64,000 nucleotides of DNA, taken from NCBI RefSeq assembly GCF_030816965.1, contig NZ_JAUSYQ010000002.1:992001-1056000 (forward strand). Reading direction: 5' to 3'. Below the pieces are notes generated by a model. That model did no database searches. It had not been told where the DNA came from and was given only the letters and a program-made list of their open reading frames with translations. Source of the DNA: Streptomyces canus. Its GTDB lineage: Bacteria > Actinomycetota > Actinomycetes > Streptomycetales > Streptomycetaceae. Of this stretch, positions 17,745 through 25,566 are shown in pieces (positions within the stretch are counted from its first letter, which is position 1; each line of letters opens with the position of its first letter). The translations under genes were made by a program, and so were the position numbers.

Positions 17745-18817
17745 ATGGTGCTTGACGCTGATGATCGGCGTGTGCTGGAGGCACGGGTACGGGCCGATAC
17801 CACGCCGCAGCGCGATGCCCGGCGGGCTCACACAGTCCTGCTCGCGGCCGGTGGCTGTCGGGCCTGGCGGATGGCGGAGATCGTCCGGGTAGATGTCTCG
17901 CCGGTGGTGCGATGGCGGGACCGGTTCGCCCGGGAGGGAATGGCCGGACAGAAGGACCGGCCCCGCTCGGGCCGGCCGCCGGTCTACGGGCCGCAGGTGA
18001 GGCTGCGGGTCGTGGCGGCGGCCACCAGCACGCCGCCGCACCCCTGTGACGGCGGGTCGCATCGGCTGATCGCCGATCATCTGGCGGACACGGGCATCTC
18101 CGCCTCCCAGGTCGGACGCATCCTGGCCGAGCTGCGGCTCAAGCCGCACCGGGTCCGAGGCTGGCCGACCCGGCCCGCCGACCCGCAGTTCTTCGCCAAG
18201 GCGGCCGAGGTATGCGCCCTCTACCGCATCTGCCCGCCGGGCTCAATGGTGCTGTCAGTGGACGAGAAGACCGCGATGGCCGCCCGCTCGCGCAAGCATC
18301 CCGGTCGGCCGCCGGGCCCGGGACGGGTGCGGCGGCGGGAATGCGAGTACATCCGCCACGGCACCGTCTCGGTCACCGTCGCGCTGGACGTGCACACCGG
18401 TCAGGTGGTCATGGAGGAGCTGGAGCGCAACGACTCGCGCACTTCATCCGGTTCCTGGCCCGGCTTCAGCGGTGCGTTCCAGCCGGGCTGACGATCCATC
18501 TGATCCTGGACAACGGCTCCTCGCACACTTCCAGGGCCATCCGGGCGTGGCTGAAGCGGCATCCGCGGATCGTGCCGCACTACACCCCCGAGCAAGACTC
18601 CTGGCTGAACCAGGTGGAGATCTCCTTCTCCCTGCCGGCCCGCGCCGTCCTGCGTCACGGCGACTTCTCCTCCCGCACCGACCTGCTTGAGAAGGTCAGC
18701 GACTTCGCCATCGTCCACAACGAGACGGCTTGTCCGTTCCGTTGGAACTACGACGGTCGACCCCGCCAGACCGGGGACGAGCCCGCAGCCGCGAGGGAAG
18801 AGTGCCATGCCCGCTGA
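17745..18817 (+). pseudogene. IS630-family transposase with one frameshift
   Basis: Part one (17745 to about 18436) has the helix-turn-helix DNA-binding region and the first catalytic Asp (LSVDEKTAMAA). After a one-base loss near 18437 the frame continues with AHFIRFLARLQ, the second Asp (ILDNGSSHTS) and the Glu segment (DSWLNQVEISF), completing the DDE triad, and ends at 18817. Joined, it is a full-length IS630 transposase of about 357 residues. No slippery heptamer is evident at the shift, so this looks like inactivation or a sequencing error rather than programmed frameshifting. The last 11 bases overlap the start of the next gene. Confidence 0.85.
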
Positions 18818-19415
18818 CTCCGTCCGTCAGATCAAGGTCACCCTGGCCGACATCCACCCGCCGATCTGGCGGCGGCTGCAGGTCCCGGCCGACCTCAGAC
18901 TCGCCCGTCTGCACCTGGCGATCCAGCCCGCGACGGGCTGGGAGAACCACCACATGCACCTCTTCACCCTCCCGGCCGGCGACGACGGGCTACGCGACAG
19001 CGAACCCGGTCACCGCGACGAGCGGAAGGCCCCCGCTGGATACGGTCGCTCCCACCGTCGGCGACACGTCAGCTGCACCTATGACGTCGGCGACGACTGG
19101 GTCCACCACATCGAGGTGGAGAAGGTCCTGTCCACCGCGCCAGGTGCCACCTACCCGCGCTGCCTGACCGGCCGTCGAGCCTGCCCACCCGAGGACCGCG
19201 GCGGCCCCTGGGGCTACGCGGACTTCCTCGCCGCGATCACCGACCCCCAGCACGAGCAGCACGAAGAACTCCTCGACTGGATCGGCGGCACCTTCGATCC
19301 CGACCGCCTCACCACCGACGCCATCAACCAGCACCTCACCGCCCGAGCCATCGGCGGGACTTGTGCGGTGCAGCAACTCTTGTGCGGTACAGAGCAACTA
19401 GGGTACGGCGTATGA
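18807..19415 (+). CDS. plasmid pRiA4b ORF-3-family protein (transposon passenger)
   Basis: About 202 residues from ATG 18807, which lies inside the transposase 3' end. The family signature is clear: IKVTLADIHPPIWRRLQVPAD, ATGWENHHMHLF, YDVGDDWVHHIEVE, RACPPEDRGGPWGYADFL and the C-terminal DPDRLTTDAINQHL. This family of unknown function is common on plasmids and beside transposases. The last 20 or so residues (AIGGTCAVQQLLCG) are encoded by sequence resembling the element's terminal repeat, so the natural C-terminus was probably earlier. Confidence 0.82.
   Translation: MPADSVRQIKVTLADIHPPIWRRLQVPADLRLARLHLAIQPATGWENHHMHLFTLPAGDDGLRDSEPGHRDERKAPAGYGRSHRRRHVSCTYDVGDDWVHHIEVEKVLSTAPGATYPRCLTGRRACPPEDRGGPWGYADFLAAITDPQHEQHEELLDWIGGTFDPDRLTTDAINQHLTARAIGGTCAVQQLLCGTEQLGYGV
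19302..19401. repeat. internal copy of the element's right end
   Basis: The pRiA4b 3' end plus terminal-repeat-like DNA (19302-19375) is repeated at 20368-20443 with a few substitutions and a 2-bp insertion. Just after it CTTGTGCGGTRCAG occurs twice (19360-19373, 19379-19392) and ends at ACTAG (19397-19401), like a second terminus. It looks like the right end of an older, shorter element of about 1.7 kb. Confidence 0.72.
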
Positions 19416-20212
19416 GCCAGACTCCCGTCGACCCCGTCGCGCACAACCGCCTTGCCTGGGACCGCGAGGTGGAGGAGGGCAACGAGTGGTCACGCCCGGT
19501 CGGCCCCGAGGTGATCGCGAAGGCGCGGGCCGGCCAGTGGTCCATCGTCCTGATCGGGTACCAGCCGGTCGACCCGACCTGGTTCCCGCCGGAGATCGCC
19601 GGTCGCGACGTGCTCTGCCTCGCCTCCGGCGGCGGGCAGCAGGGTCCGGTGCTGGCCGCGGCGGGCGCGCGGGTGACCGTCTTCGACAACTCGCCCCGCC
19701 AGCTGGCGCAGGACGAGATGGTCGCGGCGCGGGAGGGGCTCGACCTACGCACCGTGCTCGGCGACGCGCGCGACCTGAGCCCGTTCCCGGACGCCTCGTT
19801 CGACCTTGTCGTCCACCCGGTCTCCAACCTGTTCATCCCGGAGCTTGCGCCGGTCTGGCGCGAGTGCCACCGCGTGCTGCGCCCCGGCGGGACGCTGCTG
19901 TCCGGCTTCCTCAACCCGGACGTCTACCTCTTCGACGCCGAGTCCTTGGAGGCGCGCGGCGAGCTGGTGGTGCGCCACCGTCTGCCCTACAGCGACCTCA
20001 CCCACCTGGAGCCCGCCGAGCGGGAACGGCTGTGGGGCCTCGACGCGCCGGTGGAGTACAGCCACACGCTCACCGAGCAGCTCGGCGGGCAGATCGCGGC
20101 GGGCTTCGCCATCACCGGCTTCGCCGAGGCGCCGCACCACTCGGAGGCCACCGCCGGCTGGCTCTCCGGCTACTTCGCCACGAAAGCGGTCAAGGCCGGC
20201 GCCGGTCACTGA
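19412..20212 (+). CDS. SAM-dependent methyltransferase (class I)
   Basis: A 266-residue cytosolic protein from ATG 19412. The Rossmann SAM-binding motif I is VLCLASGGGQQGPVLAAAG; motif II gives VFDNSPRQL; then GDARDLSPFPDASFDLVV and the post-motif LRPGGTLLSGF. The substrate is unknown; related proteins are annotated only as class I methyltransferases. It sits between two copies of the element's right end and is therefore transposon cargo. A TAGGGT box (19399-19404) seven bases before the ATG may give a leaderless transcript, placing its promoter in the older element terminus. Confidence 0.85.
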   Translation: MSQTPVDPVAHNRLAWDREVEEGNEWSRPVGPEVIAKARAGQWSIVLIGYQPVDPTWFPPEIAGRDVLCLASGGGQQGPVLAAAGARVTVFDNSPRQLAQDEMVAAREGLDLRTVLGDARDLSPFPDASFDLVVHPVSNLFIPELAPVWRECHRVLRPGGTLLSGFLNPDVYLFDAESLEARGELVVRHRLPYSDLTHLEPAERERLWGLDAPVEYSHTLTEQLGGQIAAGFAITGFAEAPHHSEATAGWLSGYFATKAVKAGAGH

Positions 20213-20367
20213 CCCTCCACCGGCCGGGCCAGGTCAGCAGTGAGTCCGGCGGGCGGCTGGGTCAGGCGGGCAACGACCCTGCTGATACACAAACCGGGAA
20301 CACCCCGGCCTCAGCAACACCGCGTCGCTCATCGTGGCGGCAACCGTGGGGCACCCGCACCACGCGT

Positions 20368-20446
20368 GACCGCCTCGACATCGACGCCATCAACAAACAC
20401 CTCACCGCCCGACAGCCATCGGCGGAACTTGTGCGGTGCAGCACTA
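20368..20446 (+). repeat. relic of the pRiA4b gene end plus right terminal inverted repeat
   Basis: Encodes the fragment DRLDIDAINKHLTAR, matching the pRiA4b protein's C-terminus, then the terminal repeat ending GTGCAGCACTA. The final TA is the target duplication, and the last three bases read as the TAG stop of marR on the other strand. Confidence 0.75.
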
Positions 20447-20824
20447 GGACGGCTCCAACATCCTTGTCAGGACCGCGCGTTGCACCGGCAGGGCGTCGCC
20501 GTGCAACGCGCGTCCCTTCGATGTGAGGGACACCTGCACGCCCCGCCGGTCCTCCGGGCACATGCCGCGCTCGACGAGCCCGTCCTTCTCCAGCCGGGCG
20601 ATCAGTCGCGACAGCGCGCTCTGGCTCAGATGGACCCGCTCGGAGATCTCCTGCACGCGGTAGGCGCAGCCGCCGTCGGCCAGGACGTCCAGCACCTCGA
20701 AGTCGCTGCCGCACAGGCCGTGTTGATGAAGAGCACGGTCCAGTTCGCACTGCGTGCGCGCGTGCAGCGCCAGGAGGTCCCGCCACTGTTCCGCGAGCTC
20801 CTGCTCGGGCTTCTTCGCCGCCAT
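20444..20824 (-). CDS. MarR-family transcriptional regulator
   Basis: About 126 residues (MAAKKPEQELAEQW...). The winged-helix core is clear: CGSDFEVLDVLA, ISERVHLSQSALSRLIARLE, and the wing RGMCPEDRRGVQVSLT. It is divergent from an MFS exporter, the classic arrangement in which MarR represses the pump and ligand binding releases it. An ACCGTA (TACGGT on the minus strand) -10 box at 20832-20837 puts transcription start at ATG 20824, so it is probably leaderless; GTG 20833 is the alternative. The stop codon is shared with the IS630 element's right terminus. Confidence 0.9.
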   Translation of the reverse strand: MAAKKPEQELAEQWRDLLALHARTQCELDRALHQHGLCGSDFEVLDVLADGGCAYRVQEISERVHLSQSALSRLIARLEKDGLVERGMCPEDRRGVQVSLTSKGRALHGDALPVQRAVLTRMLEPS

Positions 20825-20875
20825 GGGCGGCACCGTAGCAGAGAAGAAGAATTATTGCATCAGAATTAAATGCGC

Positions 20876-20903
20876 TTGCATCCGATGCATGCGCATGTAA
20901 TCT
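20876..20903 (+). promoter_or_regulatory. MFS promoter overlapped by MarR operator palindrome
   Basis: TTGCAT (20876-20881), a 16-bp spacer and TAATCT (20898-20903) give a strong promoter whose start falls at the MFS ATG (20911). TGCATCCGATGCA (20877-20889) is a perfect palindrome covering the -35 box, and related TTGCAT/ATGCGC motifs lie at 20855-20875. This fits repression by the divergent MarR protein. Confidence 0.72.
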
Positions 20904-20910
20904 CTTCGGC

Positions 20911-22398
20911 ATGACCTCTCCGCTCACCACCCCCACGGACCCTTCCTCAGCGGTCCGCTGGACACCCAGGCTCTGGGGCACCCTGCTGGTGCTGTGCGCC
21001 GCGATGTTCCTGGACGCGCTGGACGTGTCGATGGTCGGCGTCGCGCTGCCGTCCATCGGCGCCGACCTGGGCCTCTCCACCTCCACACTGCAATGGATCG
21101 TCAGCGGCTACATCCTCGGCTACGGCGGTCTCCTGCTCCTGGGCGGCCGGGCCGCCGACCTGCTGGGCCGGCGCCAGGTCTTCCTGATCGCCCTCGGCGT
21201 GTTCGCGGTCGCCTCACTGCTCGGCGGCCTCGTCGACTCGGGCCCGCTGCTGATCGCCAGCCGGTTCATCAAGGGCCTGAGCGCGGCCTTCACCGCGCCC
21301 GCGGGCCTGTCCATCATCACCACGACGTTCCCGGAGGGCCCGCTGCGCAACCGCGCGCTCTCCATCTACACCACCTGCGCCGCCACCGGCTTCTCCATGG
21401 GCCTGGTGCTGTCCGGCCTGCTCACCGAGGCCAGTTGGCGGCTGACCATGCTGCTGCCCGCGCCCATCGCGCTGATCGCGCTCGTCGCCGGACTCAGGCT
21501 GCTGCCGCGCAGCGCCCGCGAGAAGGACCACAACGGCTACGACATCCCCGGCGCTGTTCTCGGCACCGCCTCGATGCTGCTGCTGGTCTTCACCGTCGTC
21601 CAGGCTCCGGAGTCCGGCTGGGCCTCGGCCCGCACCCTGCTGTCCTTCCTCGCCGTGGCCGTACTGCTGACGGTGTTCGTCCTCGTCGAGCGGCGTTCGC
21701 CGGGTCCGCTGGTCCGGCTCGGCGTGCTGCGCTCCGGCACCCAGATCCGCGCCCAGCTCGGTGCCATGGCCTTCTTCGGCTCGTACGTGGGCTTCCAGTT
21801 CCTCGTGACCCTGTACATGCAGTCACTGCTCGGCTGGTCGGCGCTGCACACCGCGCTCGCCTTCCTGCCCGCGGGCGCGCTGGTGGCGGTGTCCTCGACG
21901 AAGGTCGGCTCGATCGTCGACCGGTTCGGCACTCAGCGGCTGATCCCGGCCGGCTTCGCACTGATGGTCGTCGGTTACGCACTGTTCCTGGGGGTCGACC
22001 TGGACCCGGGGTACGCCGCCGCGATCCTGCCGTCGATGCTGCTCATCGGCGCCGCCTGCGCACTGGTCTTCCCGTCGCTCAACATCCAGGCCACCAACGG
22101 CGTCGAGGACCACGAGCAGGGCATGGTCTCCGGACTGCTCAACACCTCGGTCCAGGTCGGCGGTGCGATCTTCCTGGCCGTCGTCACCGCCGTGGTGACG
22201 GCGGGCGCCCCCGAGAACGCCACCCCGCAGGCCGTCCTCGACAGCTACCGCCCCGGCCTTGTCGTGGTCACGGCCATCGCTGCGGCCGGGCTGCTGATCA
22301 CCCTCACGGGACTGCGCGCCCCGCGTCGCCCGCAGCGGTCCGTCGTGGTCGTCAAGTCCACTGTGCAGGAGGCGGAGCGCGTCACCGTACGCGACTAG
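20911..22398 (+). CDS. EmrB/QacA-type MFS multidrug exporter
   Basis: 495 residues with about 14 membrane segments (DHA2 family). Motifs: LDALDVSMVGVALPSIGADL in segment 1, QWIVSGYILGYGGLLLLGGR after segment 2, and the loop GRRQVFL. Drug/proton antiporters of this family export lipophilic compounds. The mRNA is predicted leaderless from the promoter at 20876-20903; a divergent MarR gene and operator point to induction by a toxic substrate. A 12-bp stem-loop terminator follows at 22415. Confidence 0.92.
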   Translation: MTSPLTTPTDPSSAVRWTPRLWGTLLVLCAAMFLDALDVSMVGVALPSIGADLGLSTSTLQWIVSGYILGYGGLLLLGGRAADLLGRRQVFLIALGVFAVASLLGGLVDSGPLLIASRFIKGLSAAFTAPAGLSIITTTFPEGPLRNRALSIYTTCAATGFSMGLVLSGLLTEASWRLTMLLPAPIALIALVAGLRLLPRSAREKDHNGYDIPGAVLGTASMLLLVFTVVQAPESGWASARTLLSFLAVAVLLTVFVLVERRSPGPLVRLGVLRSGTQIRAQLGAMAFFGSYVGFQFLVTLYMQSLLGWSALHTALAFLPAGALVAVSSTKVGSIVDRFGTQRLIPAGFALMVVGYALFLGVDLDPGYAAAILPSMLLIGAACALVFPSLNIQATNGVEDHEQGMVSGLLNTSVQVGGAIFLAVVTAVVTAGAPENATPQAVLDSYRPGLVVVTAIAAAGLLITLTGLRAPRRPQRSVVVVKSTVQEAERVTVRD

Positions 22399-22414
22399 GG
22401 GGACGCCTCCGACA

Positions 22415-22455
22415 CCGTGTGCCCGGCCGAGCTGCTTGCTCCGCCGGGCACACGG
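22415..22455 (+). terminator. stem-loop terminator of the MFS gene
   Basis: CCGTGTGCCCGG (22415-22426) pairs perfectly with CCGGGCACACGG (22444-22455) across a 17-base loop. It lies 17 bases after the MFS stop codon. Confidence 0.75.
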
Positions 22456-22471
22456 CTGTGAGACTTCAAGG

Positions 22472-22759
22472 GTGGAGACTCACGGGGGACGCCGGAACAA
22501 GGCCGAGCAGGACGCCATCACCGTCGAGACCGGATACGCCCTGTGCAGTGCGCTGTTCGCGGCGGCCGTGCTCTTCGGGGCGGTGGCCGGACCGGCGCTG
22601 CTGTTCGAACTGCCGGGAACCGTCGAGAAGTTGCTGCTGCGCATCGGGCTCACGATCGCGCCCGTGGTCTTCGTCGCCCGGGTGATCAGTGTGCTCGTGC
22701 GCTTCCGGAAGCAGAGCCCTCAGCCCAGCCAGCCCGGCCGCACCAACCCCGACTCGTAG
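22472..22759 (+). CDS. DUF6332-type small membrane protein
   Basis: About 95 residues from GTG 22472 (METHGGRRNKAEQDAITVE). Two predicted membrane helices (YALCSALFAAAVLFGAVAG; LRIGLTIAPVVFVARVISVL) are separated by a short loop, followed by a basic, Pro-rich tail. It matches what I recall of the DUF6332 family, known mainly from Streptomyces and of unknown function. Its last 40 bases overlap the 3' end of the convergent response-regulator gene. A start further upstream would place it inside the terminator hairpin. Confidence 0.7.
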   Translation: METHGGRRNKAEQDAITVETGYALCSALFAAAVLFGAVAGPALLFELPGTVEKLLLRIGLTIAPVVFVARVISVLVRFRKQSPQPSQPGRTNPDS

Positions 22760-23385
22760 GCCAGCACCACCAGTTGGGCGCGGTCGCGGGCGCCGAGCTT
22801 GACCATCGTGCGGCTGACGTGGGTCTTGGCGGTGAGGGGGCTGACGACCAGGCGGCGGGCGATCTCCTCGTTGGACAGGCCGATGCCGACCAGGGCCATC
22901 ACCTCCCGTTCCCGTTCGGTGAGTTCGGCGAGGGCGCCTTCGGCCGCGGGTTCCTTGGAGCGGGCCGCGAACTCGGCGATGAGACGGCGGGTCACGCCCG
23001 GCGAGAGGAGCGCGTCGCCGTCGACCACGGCCCGTACGGCGCGCAGGAGTTCCTCCGGTTCGGTGTCCTTGACCAGGAAGCCGGAGGCGCCGGAACGGAT
23101 CGCCTCGAAGACGTACTCGTCGAGTTCGAAGGTGGTGAGCATGACCACCCTCACGTCCTTCAACGCGTCGTCCTCCGTGATGCGCCGGGTCGCGGCGAGG
23201 CCGTCGAGCAGCGGCATCCGGATGTCCATCAGGACGATGTCCGGCCGCAGTTCGCGCACCCTGGCCAGCGCCTCCTCGCCGTCGGAGGCCTCACCGGCCA
23301 CCTCGATGTCCGGCTGCGCGTCGAGCAGGGCCCGGAAGCCGGCCCGCACGAGTGACTGGTCGTCGGCGAGCAGTACGCGGATCAC
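22720..23385 (-). CDS. NarL/LuxR-type response regulator
   Basis: 221 residues. The receiver domain (MIRVLLADDQSLVRAGF, phospho-acceptor Asp in IVLMDIRMP, VVMLTTF, SGASGFLVKD) is followed by a LuxR-type HTH (LTEREREVMALVGIGLSNEE, TAKTHVSRTMVKLGARDR). Its start overlaps the stop of the histidine kinase gene by four bases (ATGA), so the two are translationally coupled and form a two-component pair. The target genes are unknown; the pair sits alone between the DUF6332 and TetR genes. Confidence 0.94.
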   Translation of the reverse strand: MIRVLLADDQSLVRAGFRALLDAQPDIEVAGEASDGEEALARVRELRPDIVLMDIRMPLLDGLAATRRITEDDALKDVRVVMLTTFELDEYVFEAIRSGASGFLVKDTEPEELLRAVRAVVDGDALLSPGVTRRLIAEFAARSKEPAAEGALAELTEREREVMALVGIGLSNEEIARRLVVSPLTAKTHVSRTMVKLGARDRAQLVVLAYESGLVRPGWLG

Positions 23386-24617
23386 CGGTCGTCCTCCTTG
23401 GCCATCACCTTGAGCGGCAGTACGGCGAGCACCCGGAACCCTCCGTCGGGACGCGGGCCCGCCTCGATCGTGCCACCGAGTGCGGCGGCCCGCTCCCGCA
23501 TTCCGGCCAGGCCGTTGCCGCTGCCGCCCGCGTCGGTTCCGGTCGCGGGTCCGTCGTCGTCGATACGCAGCCGTAGCGCACCGCCGTCGGGTTCGAGCCG
23601 CACCCGCGCGTGCCGCGATCCCGAGTGCCGTACGACATTGGTGAGCGCCTCCTGGACGATACGGAAGGCGGCGAGGTCCGCGCCGGGAGGCAGACCCGGC
23701 GCCGATCCCTCCAGCTCGACCGTGAGGCCCGCGCCCGCCGCCTGGGACACCAGCTCGGGCAGCCGGTCGAGGCCTGGCGCGGGGGCGCGCGGCGCGTCAC
23801 CCGGGGTGCGCAGGGTGTCGAGCACCTGGCGCACCTCGCCGAGCGCCTCCTTGCTGGCGGCTTTGATGGTGGTGAGCGCGGTGCGGGCCTGTTCGGGGTC
23901 GGTGTCGAGGAGAGCGAGGCCGACGCCGGCCTGGACGTTGATGACGGAGATGCTGTGCGCGAGCACGTCGTGCAGCTCGCGGGCGATCCGCAGCCGCTCC
24001 TCGTCGGCGCGGCGCTGTGCGGCCCGGGCGCGTTCGGCGCGGTCCCGCGCCCACTGTTCGCGCCGGGTCCGGGCCAGCTCCGAGACGGCGACGATCGCGA
24101 CGACCCAGGCGGCGATCACCCCCTCCTGCCCCCAGGGGGCGGCCGAGTCCCCGGAGGGCGGCAGCCACTGGTAGAGCCAGTGGGCCACCAGGACGTGTCC
24201 GGCCCAGAGCATGCCGAGCGCGGTCCAGGCGGCCTTGCGGTGCCCGGCCACGATGGCGTTGAAGCAGGCGAGGGCGACGGCGAGGAACACGGGCCCGTAC
24301 GGATACCCGGCCCCCAGATAGACCATCGCGGCAGCCGCCGTACCGAAGACGACGAGCACCGGCCGCCGGTGCCGCCACAGCAGCAGCCCGGCACCGATCA
24401 CCAGCAGCACCCGTGCGAACGCGTCGAGGTCGGCCCGCTCGCCGGCCTGCTGCCGGGCCGCGTAGTTCGACCCCGCGAGCACGAAGAACGTGAGCAGCAG
24501 GGTGGACGGCCACGGCCGGCGGGCGCCCTGCCCCTCGCCGGAACGCCGCCACCATGACGCCCCGTGCCCTCGCCACCGCGGCGGCTCTTCCCCGCGTACG
24601 CCCTGCTCACCGTCCAT
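23382..24617 (-). CDS. sensor histidine kinase (HisKA_3 type)
   Basis: About 411 residues from ATG 24617. An N-terminal membrane domain of several helices (STLLLTFFVLAGSNYAA, LVIGAGLLLWRHRRPVLVVF, VIAAWVVAIVAVSELA) is followed by a short coiled coil, the HisKA_3 dimerisation helix with the phospho-accepting His (RIARELHDVLAHSISVINVQ), and the HATPase domain (QEALTNVVRHSG, LRIDDDG, GNGLAGMRERAAALGG). The kinase autophosphorylates and passes phosphate to the NarL-type partner downstream. The signal is unknown; there is no large extracellular loop, so sensing may be within the membrane. Confidence 0.92.
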   Translation of the reverse strand: MDGEQGVRGEEPPRWRGHGASWWRRSGEGQGARRPWPSTLLLTFFVLAGSNYAARQQAGERADLDAFARVLLVIGAGLLLWRHRRPVLVVFGTAAAAMVYLGAGYPYGPVFLAVALACFNAIVAGHRKAAWTALGMLWAGHVLVAHWLYQWLPPSGDSAAPWGQEGVIAAWVVAIVAVSELARTRREQWARDRAERARAAQRRADEERLRIARELHDVLAHSISVINVQAGVGLALLDTDPEQARTALTTIKAASKEALGEVRQVLDTLRTPGDAPRAPAPGLDRLPELVSQAAGAGLTVELEGSAPGLPPGADLAAFRIVQEALTNVVRHSGSRHARVRLEPDGGALRLRIDDDGPATGTDAGGSGNGLAGMRERAAALGGTIEAGPRPDGGFRVLAVLPLKVMAKEDDR

Positions 24618-24740
24618 GACAGCCACGCTAGACGCCCCGACCCGGCCAGGGCGTCCCCCGAGCGCGGTGATCACGCGTACTCCCGGCGAAGTACGACGGC
24701 CCGGGGCATCCAGTGTGTCCACGGCCGGGCCGCACACCCT

Positions 24741-25433
24741 CTACCGCAGCCCCACGCCCCGTCCCAGCTCACCCACCGCGTGCCGGAAGAACGGCTCCCG
24801 GTCCTCCACCACCCGGTTGAAGTGGCCGAAGAGCTCGAAGCCGACGAGTCCGAAGAGCTGGGCCCAGGCCGCCACCATGGCCGCGGCCACCTCGGGCGGA
24901 AGGTCCGGGGCGAGGTCGGCGGCGATGCGGTCGGCCTCGGCGTGAAGGTCTTCGGGGACCGGGTGCAGTTCCTCCAGGCCCCCCGGGCCTTGGTGGGCGT
25001 CGCGCAGGACGCCGATCAGGAGGAGGCCCACGCGGGCGGCGGGTGGGACGGTCGTCCGGGGGGCGGTGTAGCCGGGGACCGGAGAGCCGTAGATGAGCGC
25101 GTACTCGTGCGGATGCTCCAGTGCCCAGTGGCGCACGGCCTCGCACACCGTGACCCAGCGCTCCAGCGGGCCCGCCCCCGCCACCGCCTCGTGCGCCCGC
25201 TCCGCGCTCTCCCCCAAGGAGTCGTACGCGTCGATGATCAGCGCGGTGAGCAGGTCGTCGCGGCTCGGGAAGTAGCGGTACAGCGCCGAGGAGACCATCC
25301 CCAGCTCACGTGCCACGGCTCGCAGCGAGAGCTTCGCCGCGCCCTCCGCCGCGAGCTGCCGGCGCGCCTCGTCCTTGATGGCGGCGGTGACTTCGATCCG
25401 GGCCCGGGCCCGGGCGCCTTGTGCGGTGCTCAT
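24741..25433 (-). CDS. TetR-family transcriptional regulator
   Basis: About 230 residues from ATG 25433 (MSTAQGARARARIEVTAAIK). The TetR HTH is clear (KLSLRAVARELGMVSSALYR, YFPSRDDLLTALI); the C-terminal ligand domain resembles TetR_C_13/WHG (WALEHPHEYALIYGSPVPGY). It is divergent from the Ddn-like gene, and matched palindromes sit in the gap: an imperfect one about 40 bp from this start and a perfect 19-bp one about 20 bp before the neighbour. It is expected to repress itself and that gene. Confidence 0.92.
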   Translation of the reverse strand: MSTAQGARARARIEVTAAIKDEARRQLAAEGAAKLSLRAVARELGMVSSALYRYFPSRDDLLTALIIDAYDSLGESAERAHEAVAGAGPLERWVTVCEAVRHWALEHPHEYALIYGSPVPGYTAPRTTVPPAARVGLLLIGVLRDAHQGPGGLEELHPVPEDLHAEADRIAADLAPDLPPEVAAAMVAAWAQLFGLVGFELFGHFNRVVEDREPFFRHAVGELGRGVGLR

Positions 25434-25473
25434 AGGGCCAGTGTCCCACAGAGACAGAGCAGTGCACACAATC

Positions 25474-25547
25474 GAGAGCACTGCTCTTGCTTTGTGCCGA
25501 CGATCCGTGCAGACTGGTCCTCACGAAAGCGAGAGCACCGCTCTCGC
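25474..25547. promoter_or_regulatory. pair of TetR operator palindromes
   Basis: GCGAGAGCACCGCTCTCGC (25529-25547) is an 8-bp-arm palindrome with ACC in the middle. GAGAGCACTGCTCTT (25474-25488) is the same motif with one mismatch. A third weaker half (AGAGCAGTGCAC) begins near 25455. Their spacing between the divergent genes suggests one site per promoter. Confidence 0.78.
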
Positions 25548-25566
25548 ACATCTGATGGGGGTCACC

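Larger units (their letters stand above)
17694..20446 (+). mobile_element. IS630-type element with passenger genes
   Basis: The element is bounded by about 40-bp imperfect inverted repeats (17694-17733 and 20407-20446) ending in TA, the target dinucleotide duplicated by IS630/mariner elements. It carries a frameshifted IS630 transposase, a pRiA4b ORF-3-type gene, a SAM-dependent methyltransferase and a relic of the pRiA4b gene's 3' end. Removing it and one TA rejoins GGGCTAGGAC, in which the stop codons of two convergent genes share CTAG, so the insertion damaged neither gene. Internal repeats at 19302-19401 suggest the element grew from a shorter one. Confidence 0.8.

Noticed and set aside
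17694..20446. Whether the methyltransferase is part of a DNA-modification defence system
   Set aside because: No restriction nuclease, specificity subunit or other defence gene is nearby and the motifs are those of small-molecule class I methyltransferases, not DNA methylases (no DPPY or PCQ motif).
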